Positions 40,819 through 49,853 of a DNA stretch of 64,000 nucleotides are shown here, piece by piece. The stretch spans positions 1 to 64,000 of the forward strand of contig NZ_JAGEOK010000002.1 of NCBI RefSeq assembly GCF_017573545.1, given 5' to 3'. Each line of letters starts with the position of its first letter. Within the stretch, counting starts at the first letter, position 1. The notes beneath the pieces are model-generated. The model saw only the letters and a program-made list of their open reading frames with translations, was not told where the DNA came from and ran no database searches. This DNA comes from Actinomadura nitritigenes. GTDB taxonomy: Bacteria > Actinomycetota > Actinomycetes > Streptosporangiales > Streptosporangiaceae. A program made the position numbers and the translations under genes.

Positions 40819-41409
40819 ATGCGCGCCCGGTTGGTCCGTTCCACCCCGCCACGGCTCCGGCGCGCCGCGATCCCGCTCGCCGCCGCCCCGCTCGCGCTCC
40901 TCACCGGCTGCGGCGCGTCCCACCCGTCGTCCGGCGCCCTCAGCCCCGAAGGCACCTTCGACACCGGCGGCGCCGCCCCCGCCGCCACCGCGCCCGCCCC
41001 GTCCGCCGTGCCGACCGCGCAGCTCTACAAGACGGTCATCGAGCGCTACCGCGCCTACCAGGCCGCCTACAAGCAGGCCTACGCCACCAACGACCCCAGC
41101 GGCCTCCCCGCCGTCGCCATGGACCCCCTCCTCGCCCAGCTCACCAAGGACATCGAGTCCACCAAGGCCAAGGGCGAGATCTGGCGGTTCGCCAACACGT
41201 TCAATCCCCGCGTCTACGCCCAGTCGAAGGACGGATCGAAGGTCTACGTCATGGACTGCGTCCGCACCCTCGCCGGCTACCGCTACTCGGCCAGGACGGG
41301 CAAGCGAACGGGCGAGGTGCCCAGCGGATCCTTCGTCTACCGGACGACCGTCCAGTACGACTCCGGCGCCTGGAAGGTCGCCGCCACTGTCCGGGACCGC
41401 ACATGCTGA
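40819..41409 (+). CDS. Lipoprotein of unknown function
   Basis: Protein of 196 residues. Of two ATGs, 40819 has the better spacing to AGGG. Lipobox PLALLTGC at about 25-32 predicts lipidation outside the membrane. An Ala/Pro linker precedes a domain with YKTVIERYRAYQAAYKQAYATNDPSGLPAV, a helix pattern seen in actinobacterial lipoproteins that resemble DUF-type solute-binding or Mce-associated NTF2 folds; a Cys pair (MDCVRTLAG, RDRTC) may form a disulfide. Followed after 23 bases by a secreted protein and a kinase gene. Confidence 0.65.
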   Translation: MRARLVRSTPPRLRRAAIPLAAAPLALLTGCGASHPSSGALSPEGTFDTGGAAPAATAPAPSAVPTAQLYKTVIERYRAYQAAYKQAYATNDPSGLPAVAMDPLLAQLTKDIESTKAKGEIWRFANTFNPRVYAQSKDGSKVYVMDCVRTLAGYRYSARTGKRTGEVPSGSFVYRTTVQYDSGAWKVAATVRDRTC

Positions 41410-41432
41410 CGGTCCGCAGGGAAGGACACGTG

Positions 41433-42200
41433 ATGTCTCCCCACTCCCCCGCCCGCCGCCGCACGGCGATCGGTGCCCTCGCCGGAACGGCGCTCGTCAT
41501 CCCCTTCCTCGCGGCCGCCCCTGCCCAAGCCGCCCCCTGCCACCTCAGCGGGAGCACCGGCAGTTGCAACGGGACCGTCCACCAGCCCGGCTCGCCGGGA
41601 GAGGGCGGCGGATCGGGCGGGAACTCCGGCGGAGGCAGCGGCCCGGTGGCGCCTCCGGCTCCGGTCGGCCTGAACCCGAACCAGGGGCAGGGCTTCGTCC
41701 AGGTCCCCGGGAACCAGGCGCCGCCACCGCCGGCGAAGCCGGCCACCGCCGACCTCGTGGCCCAGGCGCAGGCCGCCGCGGCGTTCCCCGTCCCCATCGT
41801 GCACACCGCGCCGAAGGGCAAGACCTTCGTGCGCCTTCGGACGTCCCTGTGGGTGGACGGCTTCCACGTCGTGAAGACCCAGCCGATCACCGTGGGCGCT
41901 CAGACGGTGCAGTTGACGGGTGAACCCGCCACGGTGACCTGGGACCTCGGGGAAGCCACGCGGACCTGCGACAACGCGGGCAGCGAGGACGGCAAGGCAT
42001 GCAGCTACACCTACCAGCGGTCGTCCGCGGGACAGCCGGGCGGCGCGTATCAGATCACCGCCACCATCCGGTGGAACGTCACGTGGTCCTGCGAAGGCGC
42101 GGACTGCGACGAGGCCGGTGGCGACCTCGGGCAGCAGCCCATGCAGTCGGAGGCCACACCGCTCGTGGTCGGTGAGATCCAGACCACCACGGGCCAGTGA
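41433..42200 (+). CDS. Secreted protein with Gly/Pro linker, unknown function
   Basis: Protein of 255 residues from ATG 41433, with AAGGA six bases upstream. Signal peptide about 1-33 with an APAQAAP cleavage region, CHLSGSTGSCNG with two Cys, then a Gly/Pro low-complexity linker and a beta-rich domain (TFVRLRTSLWVDGFHV, DLGEATRTCDN, WNVTWSCEGADCDEAGG). Several Cys pairs suggest disulfides. Its stop overlaps the kinase GTG by four bases, so translation is coupled. It may be a cell-surface partner of that kinase. Confidence 0.6.
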   Translation: MSPHSPARRRTAIGALAGTALVIPFLAAAPAQAAPCHLSGSTGSCNGTVHQPGSPGEGGGSGGNSGGGSGPVAPPAPVGLNPNQGQGFVQVPGNQAPPPPAKPATADLVAQAQAAAAFPVPIVHTAPKGKTFVRLRTSLWVDGFHVVKTQPITVGAQTVQLTGEPATVTWDLGEATRTCDNAGSEDGKACSYTYQRSSAGQPGGAYQITATIRWNVTWSCEGADCDEAGGDLGQQPMQSEATPLVVGEIQTTTGQ

Positions 42201-43966
42201 CGGACGCATCACGCGGCTGGGCGGTGCCCGGCTACGTCGGGATCGAAGAGCTGGGGTCGGGAGCCCAGGGGACGGTCGTCCTCGCACGTCACCGGACGGG
42301 CGGTCCCGCGGTCGCGATCAAGTATCTCGCCCCGGACCTGCTCGGGAACGCCGCCGCCCTCGACACCTTCAGAGGCGAAGCGGAACTTCTCCGGCGGATC
42401 GTCGATCCTCATGTGGCGCGGCTGTTCTACTACGTCGAGTCGCCGCAGGGCGCCGCGATCGTCCTCGAAGCGGTTTCCGGACGGTCACTGCGCCGCGTGC
42501 TCGACGATCAGGCCGGGCCGCTGGAACCCGAAGCCGCACTGGCCCTGATGAAGGGGTCGCTGCTCGGACTGGCGGCGGCGCACGGGGTGGGCGTCGTCCA
42601 CCGCGACTACAAGCCCGCGAACGTCCTCGTCCAGGACGACGGTCAGAGCAAGCTGATCGACTTCGGCATCGCGGTCCTGACCGGGCAGGGGGACCGCTCC
42701 GGAACGCCCGCTTACATGGCGCCCGAGCAGTGGGAGGGGCAGCCCGCCACTCCCGCGACGGACCTCTACGCGGTCACCTGCGTCCTCGTGGAGTGCGTCA
42801 GCGGTGAGAAGCCCTTCCAGGGCACGACCTTGGAGGAGCTCCGAGCCCAGCACACGGCCACGCCCGTTTCCCTGGATCGAGTACCCGGGCCTCTCCACTC
42901 CCTCGTCCAGCACGGTCTGGCCAAGAACCCCGCTGAGCGCACATGGAACGCGCATGAGTTCGTCGGCGAACTCGAGGCGCTCGCCGTGCGCGAGTACGGG
43001 CCCGACTGGGAGCGGCGAGGGCTCATCGCGCTCGGCGGCGTCGCGGCGACCGTGGGGGCGGCGATTCCGCTGACCGTTCTCGGCGGCGCGCTGCTCACTC
43101 ATGGGGCGTCGTCCACCGGCGTGGGCGCGCTCGCCCAGGGGGCGACGAGCCATGCCGCGGCGGGATACATGCAAGCCGCGGTCTCCGCGGACACCGCGGC
43201 CAAGACCGGCGCCTCCACCGCCAAGGGCGTGCTCTCCAAGGTGGGTGGGGCGAAAGGCGCGACGGGCATCGCGGCCGTGGGAGCCGGTGCGGTCGCGGCC
43301 GCCTGGTTCCTCTGGCCGGGTCCGGGGGTCGGCGGGGAGAGCCACGGCGCCTTCCACGCGGCCTTCACCCGGCCCGGAGCCCTGCTCGGCCAGCCGAACA
43401 TGCCCGCCGCCCAGACCCCCTACATGGACTTCAAGATCTCGGTCAGTCCCGCCCGGGCCAGGCCCGGCACGCGACTGCGGGTGGTCGCGCAGTTCCGGGC
43501 CCGCACGGTCGGTGCCGCGTACTACCTTCCCGACGGCAGCCGCCAATGCATGGGAGACAAGGCCAAGCCGCCGAAGACGAAGGTCTACAACTTCGCCATC
43601 GGCGAAGACACCGATCAGCTGGGCCTCAAAGCGAAGGCTTATCTCGGCTTCTACAAGTCGCCGCCGGCGAGATCCGCGCGGCTCCCGCAGAAGGCGGACG
43701 GAGTTTACCTGCCCGCCGACTACAAGCGGACGGGAGAATCACAGCCGTTCAGCCGGTCGGAGTGCGCTTACATGAGCCGGTGGACGGAGACGCGGACGGT
43801 CGTGCTGCCCGGCAAGGAGCTCCTGGAGCCCGGGAAGTACCTGGTCACGCCGTACGCACCCGTGAAGCTCACGAACCTGACCCAGGAGGGCAGGCCGGTC
43901 TCGCCGGAGGCGGCCGGGGCGTTCACGCAGGGGAGGTTGCCCGTCATCCAGGTCCTGGACGGGTGA
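42197..43966 (+). CDS. Membrane serine/threonine protein kinase, atypical (HRDYK)
   Basis: Protein of 589 residues from GTG 42197 (GTGA overlap with the previous stop). Kinase domain at about 14-260: GSGAQG loop, AIKYLA Lys, catalytic loop HRDYKPANV (135-143, Tyr instead of the usual Leu), DFGIA, GTPAYMAPEQW. Two hydrophobic segments at about 274-298 and 355-375 flank a Gly/Ala/Thr-rich stretch. A C-terminal domain of about 190 residues with two Cys is predicted outside the cell. No PASTA repeats. Coupled to a secreted protein and a lipoprotein gene, which suggests a sensory surface complex. Confidence 0.82.
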   Translation: MTDASRGWAVPGYVGIEELGSGAQGTVVLARHRTGGPAVAIKYLAPDLLGNAAALDTFRGEAELLRRIVDPHVARLFYYVESPQGAAIVLEAVSGRSLRRVLDDQAGPLEPEAALALMKGSLLGLAAAHGVGVVHRDYKPANVLVQDDGQSKLIDFGIAVLTGQGDRSGTPAYMAPEQWEGQPATPATDLYAVTCVLVECVSGEKPFQGTTLEELRAQHTATPVSLDRVPGPLHSLVQHGLAKNPAERTWNAHEFVGELEALAVREYGPDWERRGLIALGGVAATVGAAIPLTVLGGALLTHGASSTGVGALAQGATSHAAAGYMQAAVSADTAAKTGASTAKGVLSKVGGAKGATGIAAVGAGAVAAAWFLWPGPGVGGESHGAFHAAFTRPGALLGQPNMPAAQTPYMDFKISVSPARARPGTRLRVVAQFRARTVGAAYYLPDGSRQCMGDKAKPPKTKVYNFAIGEDTDQLGLKAKAYLGFYKSPPARSARLPQKADGVYLPADYKRTGESQPFSRSECAYMSRWTETRTVVLPGKELLEPGKYLVTPYAPVKLTNLTQEGRPVSPEAAGAFTQGRLPVIQVLDG

Positions 43967-43985
43967 TCGCGGCGCAGGCGCTATC

Positions 43986-45494
43986 GTGGCGCGGACGTCC
44001 ACAGTTAGGGTCCCGGTGTTGCTCTTCCCTGTTCTCGGCCGCCTGAGGTTCGGGCCGGTGCGCGCCGCGGTGGCGGGCAACCGGTTCTTCTCGGCGCTGC
44101 TGCTGGCGGGGATCGTGCTGCGGGTGTTCGTGGTGCTGGGGTTCCCGCCCGCGCTGTGGTTCAACGACAGTTTCGACTTCCTGCGGATCGCGGACGGCCC
44201 GTTCCCGCATCCGCTGCGGCCGTCCGGATACGGGTTGTTCCTGTGGGGGCTGAAGCCGTTCCACAGCCTGGCGCTGGTGACGGCGGTCCAGCATGCGGCG
44301 ATCGTGGGGATCGCGGTCGTCGGCTATGCGGCGCTGGTCCGGAACTTCGGCGTCCGGCGGTGGGTCGCGGCGCTGGCGGTGGCGCCGCTGCTGCTGGACG
44401 CCTACCAGGCGGAACTGGAGCATCTGGTCCTGTCGGACACGGTGTTCACCGTGCTGATCCTGGGGGCGATGCTGCTGCTGGCGCGGCCGGGTTCGGCCGG
44501 GTGGCGGCGGGCCGGGCTGGTGGGGGCGCTGCTGGGGGTGGCGGCGGTCACGCGGACGGTGGGGGTGCCGCTGTTCCTGATCGCGCTGCTGTACCTGCTG
44601 CTGCGGCGGGCGCGGTGGACGTCGTTCGCGGCGCTGGCGGCGGCGTTCGTGCTGCCGCTGGGCGGGTACGCGGTGTGGTTCCACTCCGACTACGGCCGGT
44701 TCGGGATGACCGGGGTGGACGGGATCTTCCTGTGGGGGCGGACGTCGACGTTCGCGGACTGCGACAGGCACAGGCCGCCGCCGGACCTGGCGCATCTGTG
44801 CCCGTACGGGTCGCCGGAGGGGCGTCCCGCGGCGTCGCACCAGATCTGGGTGGAGAACTCGCCGACGGGCTGGACGAACGGGAAGCCGTTCGACGAGAGG
44901 ACCAACGGGCAGGCGCAGGAATTCGCGCTGTGGGCGATCCGGACGCAGCCGCTCGATTATGTGAAGACCGTTTCCTACGACTTCTTCGTGCGGACGTTCT
45001 CGTGGAAGCGGCACCGTTATCCGACCGTCGGGACGGAGGCGCGGTATCACTTCCCGACGCGGCCGTGGGCGCAGGGGGGAGAGCCGCTGCCGTTGATCGG
45101 CGGCGGTGACCGGGTCTCGGTGGTCCGGGAGTACGAGCACGGGTCGGGGAGGACGCACATCGTCGATCCGTTCGCGGGCTGGCTGCGCGCGTACCAGAAG
45201 CAGGTTTTCGTGCGCGGGACGATGCTCGGTGCGGTGCTGCTGGCGGGCCTCGCGGGGCTGCTGCTGCGGCGGCGCGGGCGGCGGCGGGAGATCGCGCTGC
45301 TGTGGACGACGTCGGTGACGCTGCTGGCGATCCCGCCGGTCACGGTGGACTTCGACTACCGGTACATGCTGCCCGCGGTGCCGTTCGCGTGCTTCGCGGC
45401 GGCGCTGGCGTGGGGGCGCCGCAGGACGCCGGACGGGCCGGAGGCGGAGTCCGCCGAGCCTGCGGAGGCGGAGGCCCAGCCGGCCGGGGCGTGA
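43986..45494 (+). CDS. Integral membrane glycosyltransferase (GT39/ArnT-like)
   Basis: Protein of 502 residues from GTG 43986, 19 bases after the kinase stop, with a weak ribosome-binding site. About 11 hydrophobic helices. The first extracellular loop carries Asp in LWFNDSFDF, as in polyprenol-linked GT-C glycosyltransferases, and an extended loop (ASHQIWVENS...) may hold the acceptor-binding part. Pattern fits dolichol/polyprenyl-phosphate-mannose dependent enzymes that glycosylate proteins or lipids outside the membrane. The C-terminal tail is Glu/Ala/Pro-rich. Confidence 0.7.
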   Translation: MARTSTVRVPVLLFPVLGRLRFGPVRAAVAGNRFFSALLLAGIVLRVFVVLGFPPALWFNDSFDFLRIADGPFPHPLRPSGYGLFLWGLKPFHSLALVTAVQHAAIVGIAVVGYAALVRNFGVRRWVAALAVAPLLLDAYQAELEHLVLSDTVFTVLILGAMLLLARPGSAGWRRAGLVGALLGVAAVTRTVGVPLFLIALLYLLLRRARWTSFAALAAAFVLPLGGYAVWFHSDYGRFGMTGVDGIFLWGRTSTFADCDRHRPPPDLAHLCPYGSPEGRPAASHQIWVENSPTGWTNGKPFDERTNGQAQEFALWAIRTQPLDYVKTVSYDFFVRTFSWKRHRYPTVGTEARYHFPTRPWAQGGEPLPLIGGGDRVSVVREYEHGSGRTHIVDPFAGWLRAYQKQVFVRGTMLGAVLLAGLAGLLLRRRGRRREIALLWTTSVTLLAIPPVTVDFDYRYMLPAVPFACFAAALAWGRRRTPDGPEAESAEPAEAEAQPAGA

Positions 45495-45579
45495 CGGCCG
45501 CGCGAAGATCGTCGCGGGTATTGCGCCCGGACCGGGCTGTACGTGAGACTCCTTCACATTCTGGCTGAGGGAGGCCCCC

Positions 45580-47439
45580 GTGGCGCGCATCCGGTTCGAC
45601 GTGCTGTTCGGCGTCCTGGTCCTGACCGACGTGCTGCGCGTCTTCCTGCCGTCGCTGATCACGCTGGTCGGCAGCGCGGGCGAGACCCCGGCCGAGGTGA
45701 TGGGCGCGTACGCGCTGTCGTGGTTCGTCGCCGCGTTCCTCGCGGTGCCGCTGGCGCGGCTGGTCCCGGCGCGGCGGCTGGCGCTCTGCGGCGGTGCGGC
45801 GCTGATCGTCGCGCGGATCGTGCTGCAGGCCACCGACGGCGGTGACCCGCAGCTCTACACCGCGAGCGTCGGGCTGCTCGCGGGGCTGGTCTGGCTGGTC
45901 GCCACCGCGATGACCGCGCGGGACACGGCGCCCGCCATGACCGGTTTCGCGGCGGGCCTGGCGGTGGCGACGGCGCTGCACGCGGCGATCGAGGGCATCG
46001 ACCTCGTGTGGCGGGCGGGCGTCGTGCCGTGGGTCCCGCTGCTGGTGTACCTCGCGCTGTTCGCCGTCGCGCTGGCGCGGCACCGGGAGGCGGACGGGGC
46101 ACCGGCGGCGCCCCGGGGGTGGCTGGGCGCCGGGCCGTCCGTGCTGCTCTGGGGCGTCTACACCGGAAACCCGGCGCACGCGGAGGCGAGCGCGGGCTGG
46201 TCCGGCGGGGTCGCGGCGGCGCTGATCGCCGCGGTGGCGGTGCTGTCGGTGGCGGTGGCGGCGCGCCCGCGGTTCTGGACGCGGCACCCGCTCGTCCCGG
46301 CGGCCGGGCTCCTGCTGTCGGCGCTCGGGTTCGCGGCGGGGCGGGCGACGGTCGGCGGCGTCCACGGCGTCTCGCCGGGCTGGACGGTCGGCGCGCAGGT
46401 CCTCGGGCAGCTCGCGCTGGCGGGCTGCCTCGGCTGGGCGGCGCGCGTCCCCGGCCCGGACCGCCCCGGCCGGCGCGGGACGGCGATGGCGGGCGGCTGG
46501 CTGCTGTTCGTCGTGCTGATGTTCGCCTACTACTCCGCCTACGACCTGGGCACGCCGAACCGCTGGGTCCCGGTCGTGACCGCGCTCGGAGTGGCGGCGC
46601 TGGCCGTCCGGGCGCCCCGCGCGGCGGAACCGCGCGGCGTCGGGGTGTGGGCGGCGGGCACGGCGGTGGTCGCCGCCGTCGCGGTCGCGGCCGTCCCGCT
46701 GTGGCGGGACACGGGGCCGAAGTGGCGGCCCGTGGACGACGGCGGGCTGCGGCTCGCCGCGTACAACCTGCGGATGGGCTACGGCCTGGACGGCACCATG
46801 ACCGTCACCGGCCAGGCGGACGCGCTCCGCAGGCTGCGCCCGCACATCGTGGTGCTCAGCGAGGTGGACCGGGCGTGGATGCTGAACGGCGGCCGCGACT
46901 CGCTCCGGCTGATCGCCGAGCGGCTCGGGCTCCGCGCGATCTGGGCGCCCGCCGGCGACGAGGTGTGGGGCGACGCGGTGCTCACGGACCTGCCGGTCAC
47001 GTCCGTCCGGAACACGCCGCTGGTGAAGGGCGGCCCGACCGGCGCCGAGGCGCTGCGGGTGGGGGTGCGGTGGAAGGGCCGTGACCTCACGGTGATCGCG
47101 ACGCACACGCAGCCGCCGGACGGCTGGAAGGACCTCGGGCAGGCCGAGCAGCTCGCCCGGCTGGCCCAGGAGGAGGCGCGGGACGGGCGCCGGGTCGTGA
47201 TGGCGGGCGACATGAACCTGGAGCCCGGCAGCGCGCCGTGGCGGGTCCTGCTGGACGCGGGGCTGACCGACGCGCTCGCCGCGGCGCGGCCGTTCGCGAC
47301 GTTCCCGGCCGCGCCGCGCCCCGACCAGCAGATCGACCAGGTGCTCGTCACGCCGGGGCTGACCGGGCGCGACCAGGCCAACGAACCGGTGGCCTACTCC
47401 GACCACCGGCCCATCGCGGTCACCCTGGACGCGAAATGA
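45580..47439 (+). CDS. Membrane protein with endonuclease/exonuclease/phosphatase (EEP) domain
   Basis: Protein of 619 residues from GTG 45580, with GGGAGG about five bases upstream. About 11-12 hydrophobic helices in residues 1-380, then an EEP domain: LAAYNLRMGY with the first Asn, VLSEVDRAW with catalytic Glu, GDMNLEP (metal Asp/Asn) and YSDHRPIAVTL with the final Asp-His. Such proteins hydrolyse phosphodiesters or phosphomonoesters of lipids or nucleotides; substrate unknown. The active domain follows the last helix. Confidence 0.8.
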   Translation: MARIRFDVLFGVLVLTDVLRVFLPSLITLVGSAGETPAEVMGAYALSWFVAAFLAVPLARLVPARRLALCGGAALIVARIVLQATDGGDPQLYTASVGLLAGLVWLVATAMTARDTAPAMTGFAAGLAVATALHAAIEGIDLVWRAGVVPWVPLLVYLALFAVALARHREADGAPAAPRGWLGAGPSVLLWGVYTGNPAHAEASAGWSGGVAAALIAAVAVLSVAVAARPRFWTRHPLVPAAGLLLSALGFAAGRATVGGVHGVSPGWTVGAQVLGQLALAGCLGWAARVPGPDRPGRRGTAMAGGWLLFVVLMFAYYSAYDLGTPNRWVPVVTALGVAALAVRAPRAAEPRGVGVWAAGTAVVAAVAVAAVPLWRDTGPKWRPVDDGGLRLAAYNLRMGYGLDGTMTVTGQADALRRLRPHIVVLSEVDRAWMLNGGRDSLRLIAERLGLRAIWAPAGDEVWGDAVLTDLPVTSVRNTPLVKGGPTGAEALRVGVRWKGRDLTVIATHTQPPDGWKDLGQAEQLARLAQEEARDGRRVVMAGDMNLEPGSAPWRVLLDAGLTDALAAARPFATFPAAPRPDQQIDQVLVTPGLTGRDQANEPVAYSDHRPIAVTLDAK

Positions 47440-47487
47440 GTATCTGAGCGGATGCCGCCGCGTCCGCCGCGCCGGGAGCATGGGCGC

Positions 47488-48246
47488 ATGCGCCGACTCG
47501 TGATCGTCCTGTCCGCCGCCGCCCTCGCCCTGGTGGGCTGCGGCGGGGCGCCGTTCCCCGCGTCCGGCGCCAGTGCCGAGGACAGGGCGGTGGAGGACGC
47601 GCGCAACGCCGCCGACAAGGCCGGCGACAGGCTCTACGGTTCGCGGGTCCGGCCGGCGCAGGACGTGGCGCACCGGGCCGCCGGCCTCGACGGCGTCGAG
47701 GTCATGAAGGTGACCGGCACCTCGACCGCGGGCCGGGGCATGCGGCTGGTGCTGCGCACTGCGGGCACCGGCTCGGCCTGGGGAGAGAGCGAGCCGGTGA
47801 CGGTGACGCGCTGCTTCGAGCTGTCGTTCTCCACGACGACCGAATGGCACCGCTACGGGACGCGCGAGGTGGCCTGCCCGCCGGGCGCGCCGATGACGTT
47901 CGCGCCCTGGCCGAAGACCCCGCGCATCCCGGACGAGCGGCTGGCGAAGGCGCTGCCGCGCGTCCCGTCCGGCGGCACGGTGGACGAGGCCGAGGTCCGC
48001 GCGGCCGTCGCGTCCCTGCGCCTGGACCCGGAGATCGGCGTCGGCATCCGCAAGGAGGGGGACGTGGTCGGCGTGGCGCTGACCGTCCGCCCCCATCCCT
48101 ACCTGGACGACGCGCTGGACTGCACGCTCGCCCGCGTCGCGCCGGGCCGCACCAGCACGTGGACGCCGTCCCGGACGCAGCGGATGCCGGGCGAGGGCGG
48201 CTGCGACGTGGGGAACGCGATCCACCCGCAGCCGCCGCCGCACTAG
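47488..48246 (+). CDS. Lipoprotein of unknown function
   Basis: Protein of 252 residues from ATG 47488; GGGAG sits nine bases upstream. Lipobox ALALVGC at about 12-18. The outer region has a helical opening (AEDRAVEDARNAADKAG), then a beta-rich domain with RCFELSFSTTTEWHRYG and two Cys pairs (C in TRCFE and EVACPPG, and in LDCTL and GGCDV). No family recognised. Overlaps the convergent PadR gene by four bases. Confidence 0.6.
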   Translation: MRRLVIVLSAAALALVGCGGAPFPASGASAEDRAVEDARNAADKAGDRLYGSRVRPAQDVAHRAAGLDGVEVMKVTGTSTAGRGMRLVLRTAGTGSAWGESEPVTVTRCFELSFSTTTEWHRYGTREVACPPGAPMTFAPWPKTPRIPDERLAKALPRVPSGGTVDEAEVRAAVASLRLDPEIGVGIRKEGDVVGVALTVRPHPYLDDALDCTLARVAPGRTSTWTPSRTQRMPGEGGCDVGNAIHPQPPPH

Positions 48247-48788
48247 AGGTCGAGGTCGTCGGGATGCTCGGCGAGGTGCTCCCAGAACTCGACGTAGGCC
48301 TGCTCGTGCATGATGCCGAGCTTGAGGATGCGGGCCCGTGAGGTCAGCCTGGCCTCGTCGGACGGGTCGAGGGAGGCGCGGCGCTCGCGGTAGTCCGCGA
48401 GCCAGCGGCGGTGCAGCGCGGCCTGCTCGCGGGCCAGCGCGACGACGTCCGCGGGGTCGCCGAGGTCGGCGAAGAACAGCTTCAGCTGCGCGGGGTCGCG
48501 GGTCTCGATCCGCGGGCCGCCGGGGTCGGCGAGCCAGCGGCGCAGCGCGGCGCGGCCGGCGTCGGTGAGGTGGAAGACGCGGCGGCGGCGCCCGCCCTCC
48601 TCGGTCTCCTCGCGGAGCAGCCCGTCCTCGGCGAGGCGGGCGGGGATGCGGTAGAGCTGCGCGTGCGGGACGGGCCAGAACAGCTCGACGCTCTCCTCGA
48701 CGCGCGCCTTCAGCTCGTAGGGCGTCATCGGGCCGTGCCGGGCGATCAGCCCGAGCACCGCGCACGCCTGCACGCCGGGTTCCTCCAT
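48243..48788 (-). CDS. PadR-family transcriptional regulator
   Basis: Protein of 181 residues from ATG 48788, GGGAGG just upstream. N-terminal winged helix (ACAVLGLIARHGPMTPYELKARV, LYRIPARLAEDGLLREE, RVFHLTDAGRAALRRWL) and a C-terminal coiled dimerisation segment (EQAALHRRWLADYRERRA), the PadR/Vir_act_alpha_C layout. Usually a repressor released by a small ligand. Divergent from an esterase; the operator at 48826-48883 is its probable target. Confidence 0.88.
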   Translation of the reverse strand: MEEPGVQACAVLGLIARHGPMTPYELKARVEESVELFWPVPHAQLYRIPARLAEDGLLREETEEGGRRRRVFHLTDAGRAALRRWLADPGGPRIETRDPAQLKLFFADLGDPADVVALAREQAALHRRWLADYRERRASLDPSDEARLTSRARILKLGIMHEQAYVEFWEHLAEHPDDLDL

Positions 48789-48825
48789 GGGCCCTCCCGC
48801 CGCGCCCGGCCGTGCTCCGGGCGCC

Positions 48826-48883
48826 TTGACACCGTCTCAGTGAGACCATATCTTCCATACCGTTGAGACGGTATCAATGAGAC
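48826..48883 (+). promoter_or_regulatory. Esterase promoter with overlapping PadR-type palindromes
   Basis: TTGACA (48826-48831), 17-base spacer, TATCTT (48849-48854). GTCTCAGTGAGAC at 48834-48846 is an odd-length palindrome inside the spacer. A second, related copy GTATCAATGAGAC lies at 48871-48883, and TACCGTTGAGACGGTA at 48858-48873 is a further palindrome over the transcription start. TGAGACCAT occurs at 48841 and 48878. Confidence 0.75.
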
Positions 48884-48896
48884 CATGGGAGGCCGC

Positions 48897-49853
48897 ATGA
48901 ACGTCCACCCCGAGCTCGCCGGGATCCTCGCCGGGATGGCGCCGAGGCCGGACGACCCGCTCGCCGACATCGAGGCGACGCGCGCCGGGTTCAAGGCGCT
49001 CATGGCGCCGCTGATGCGTCGCGCCGACGGCACCGTCCTCATCGAGGAGGCGACCGTCCCGGGGCCGGACGGCAACGCGATCCCCGTCCAGATCCTGCGT
49101 CCCGCCGGCGCCGCGCCCGGTCCGCTGCCCGCGGTCCTCTACATCCACGGCGGCGGGTTCAGCTACGGCGAGCTGGACGGCCCCAGCCCGATGGCCCGCG
49201 ACGTCTGCACCGGGACGGGCTCGCTCGTCGTGAACGTCCACTACCGGCTGGTGCCGGAGCACCCGTTCCCCGCCGGGTTCGAGGACTGCTACGCCGTTCT
49301 GCGCTGGCTGGCCGCGAACGCCGCCGGGCTGGGCGCCGACCCGGCGCGGATCGCGGTGGCGGGCGCGTCGGCGGGCGGCTGCCTGTCCGCCGCGCTGTGC
49401 CTCGCGGCCCGCGACCGGGGCGGACCCGCCCTCGCGTTCCAGACCCTGCTGATCCCCTGCCTGGACGACCGGCTCGACACCGCGTCCGCCCGCCGGATCA
49501 CCGACCCGCGCCTCACCAACCGCGCCAAGATGCGCGCGACGTGGGACGCCTACCTCCCGCCCGGTACCGTCTCCCCCTACGCGGCGCCGGCGCGGGCCGA
49601 CGACCTGTCCGGCCTGCCGCCCGCCTACGTCCTGACCTGCGGGCTCGACCCCCTGCGCGACGAGGGCCTGGACTACGCGCGGCGGCTGATGGAGGCGGGC
49701 GTCCCGGTCGAGGTGAAGGACGTGCCGGGCGCGTGGCACCTGTTCGAGGCGTCCGCGCCGGGCACCGCCCTGACGCGGCGCACCACCCGGCACTGGCTCG
49801 CGGCGCTCCGCACCGCGCTCGACACCCCGCCCGGCCCGGCGGTCACGTCATGA
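48897..49853 (+). CDS. Alpha/beta hydrolase, hormone-sensitive-lipase-type esterase
   Basis: Protein of 318 residues. ATG 48897 is preferred over ATG 48885 because GGGAGG lies between them and serves as ribosome-binding site. Oxyanion motif YIHGGGFSYG (HGGG), nucleophile GASAGGCLSAA (GxSxG), acid Asp in CGLDPLRDEG, His in GAWHLFEAS. HSL/BH-fold esterases hydrolyse short acyl esters in the cytoplasm. Its promoter carries PadR-type operators, and the regulator is divergent. Confidence 0.9.
   Translation: MNVHPELAGILAGMAPRPDDPLADIEATRAGFKALMAPLMRRADGTVLIEEATVPGPDGNAIPVQILRPAGAAPGPLPAVLYIHGGGFSYGELDGPSPMARDVCTGTGSLVVNVHYRLVPEHPFPAGFEDCYAVLRWLAANAAGLGADPARIAVAGASAGGCLSAALCLAARDRGGPALAFQTLLIPCLDDRLDTASARRITDPRLTNRAKMRATWDAYLPPGTVSPYAAPARADDLSGLPPAYVLTCGLDPLRDEGLDYARRLMEAGVPVEVKDVPGAWHLFEASAPGTALTRRTTRHWLAALRTALDTPPGPAVTS

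Noticed and set aside
45340..48858. A 1172-residue open frame on the minus strand
   Set aside because: Antisense to the GT39-like, EEP and lipoprotein genes; composition is Arg/Gly/His-rich and no family pattern appears.
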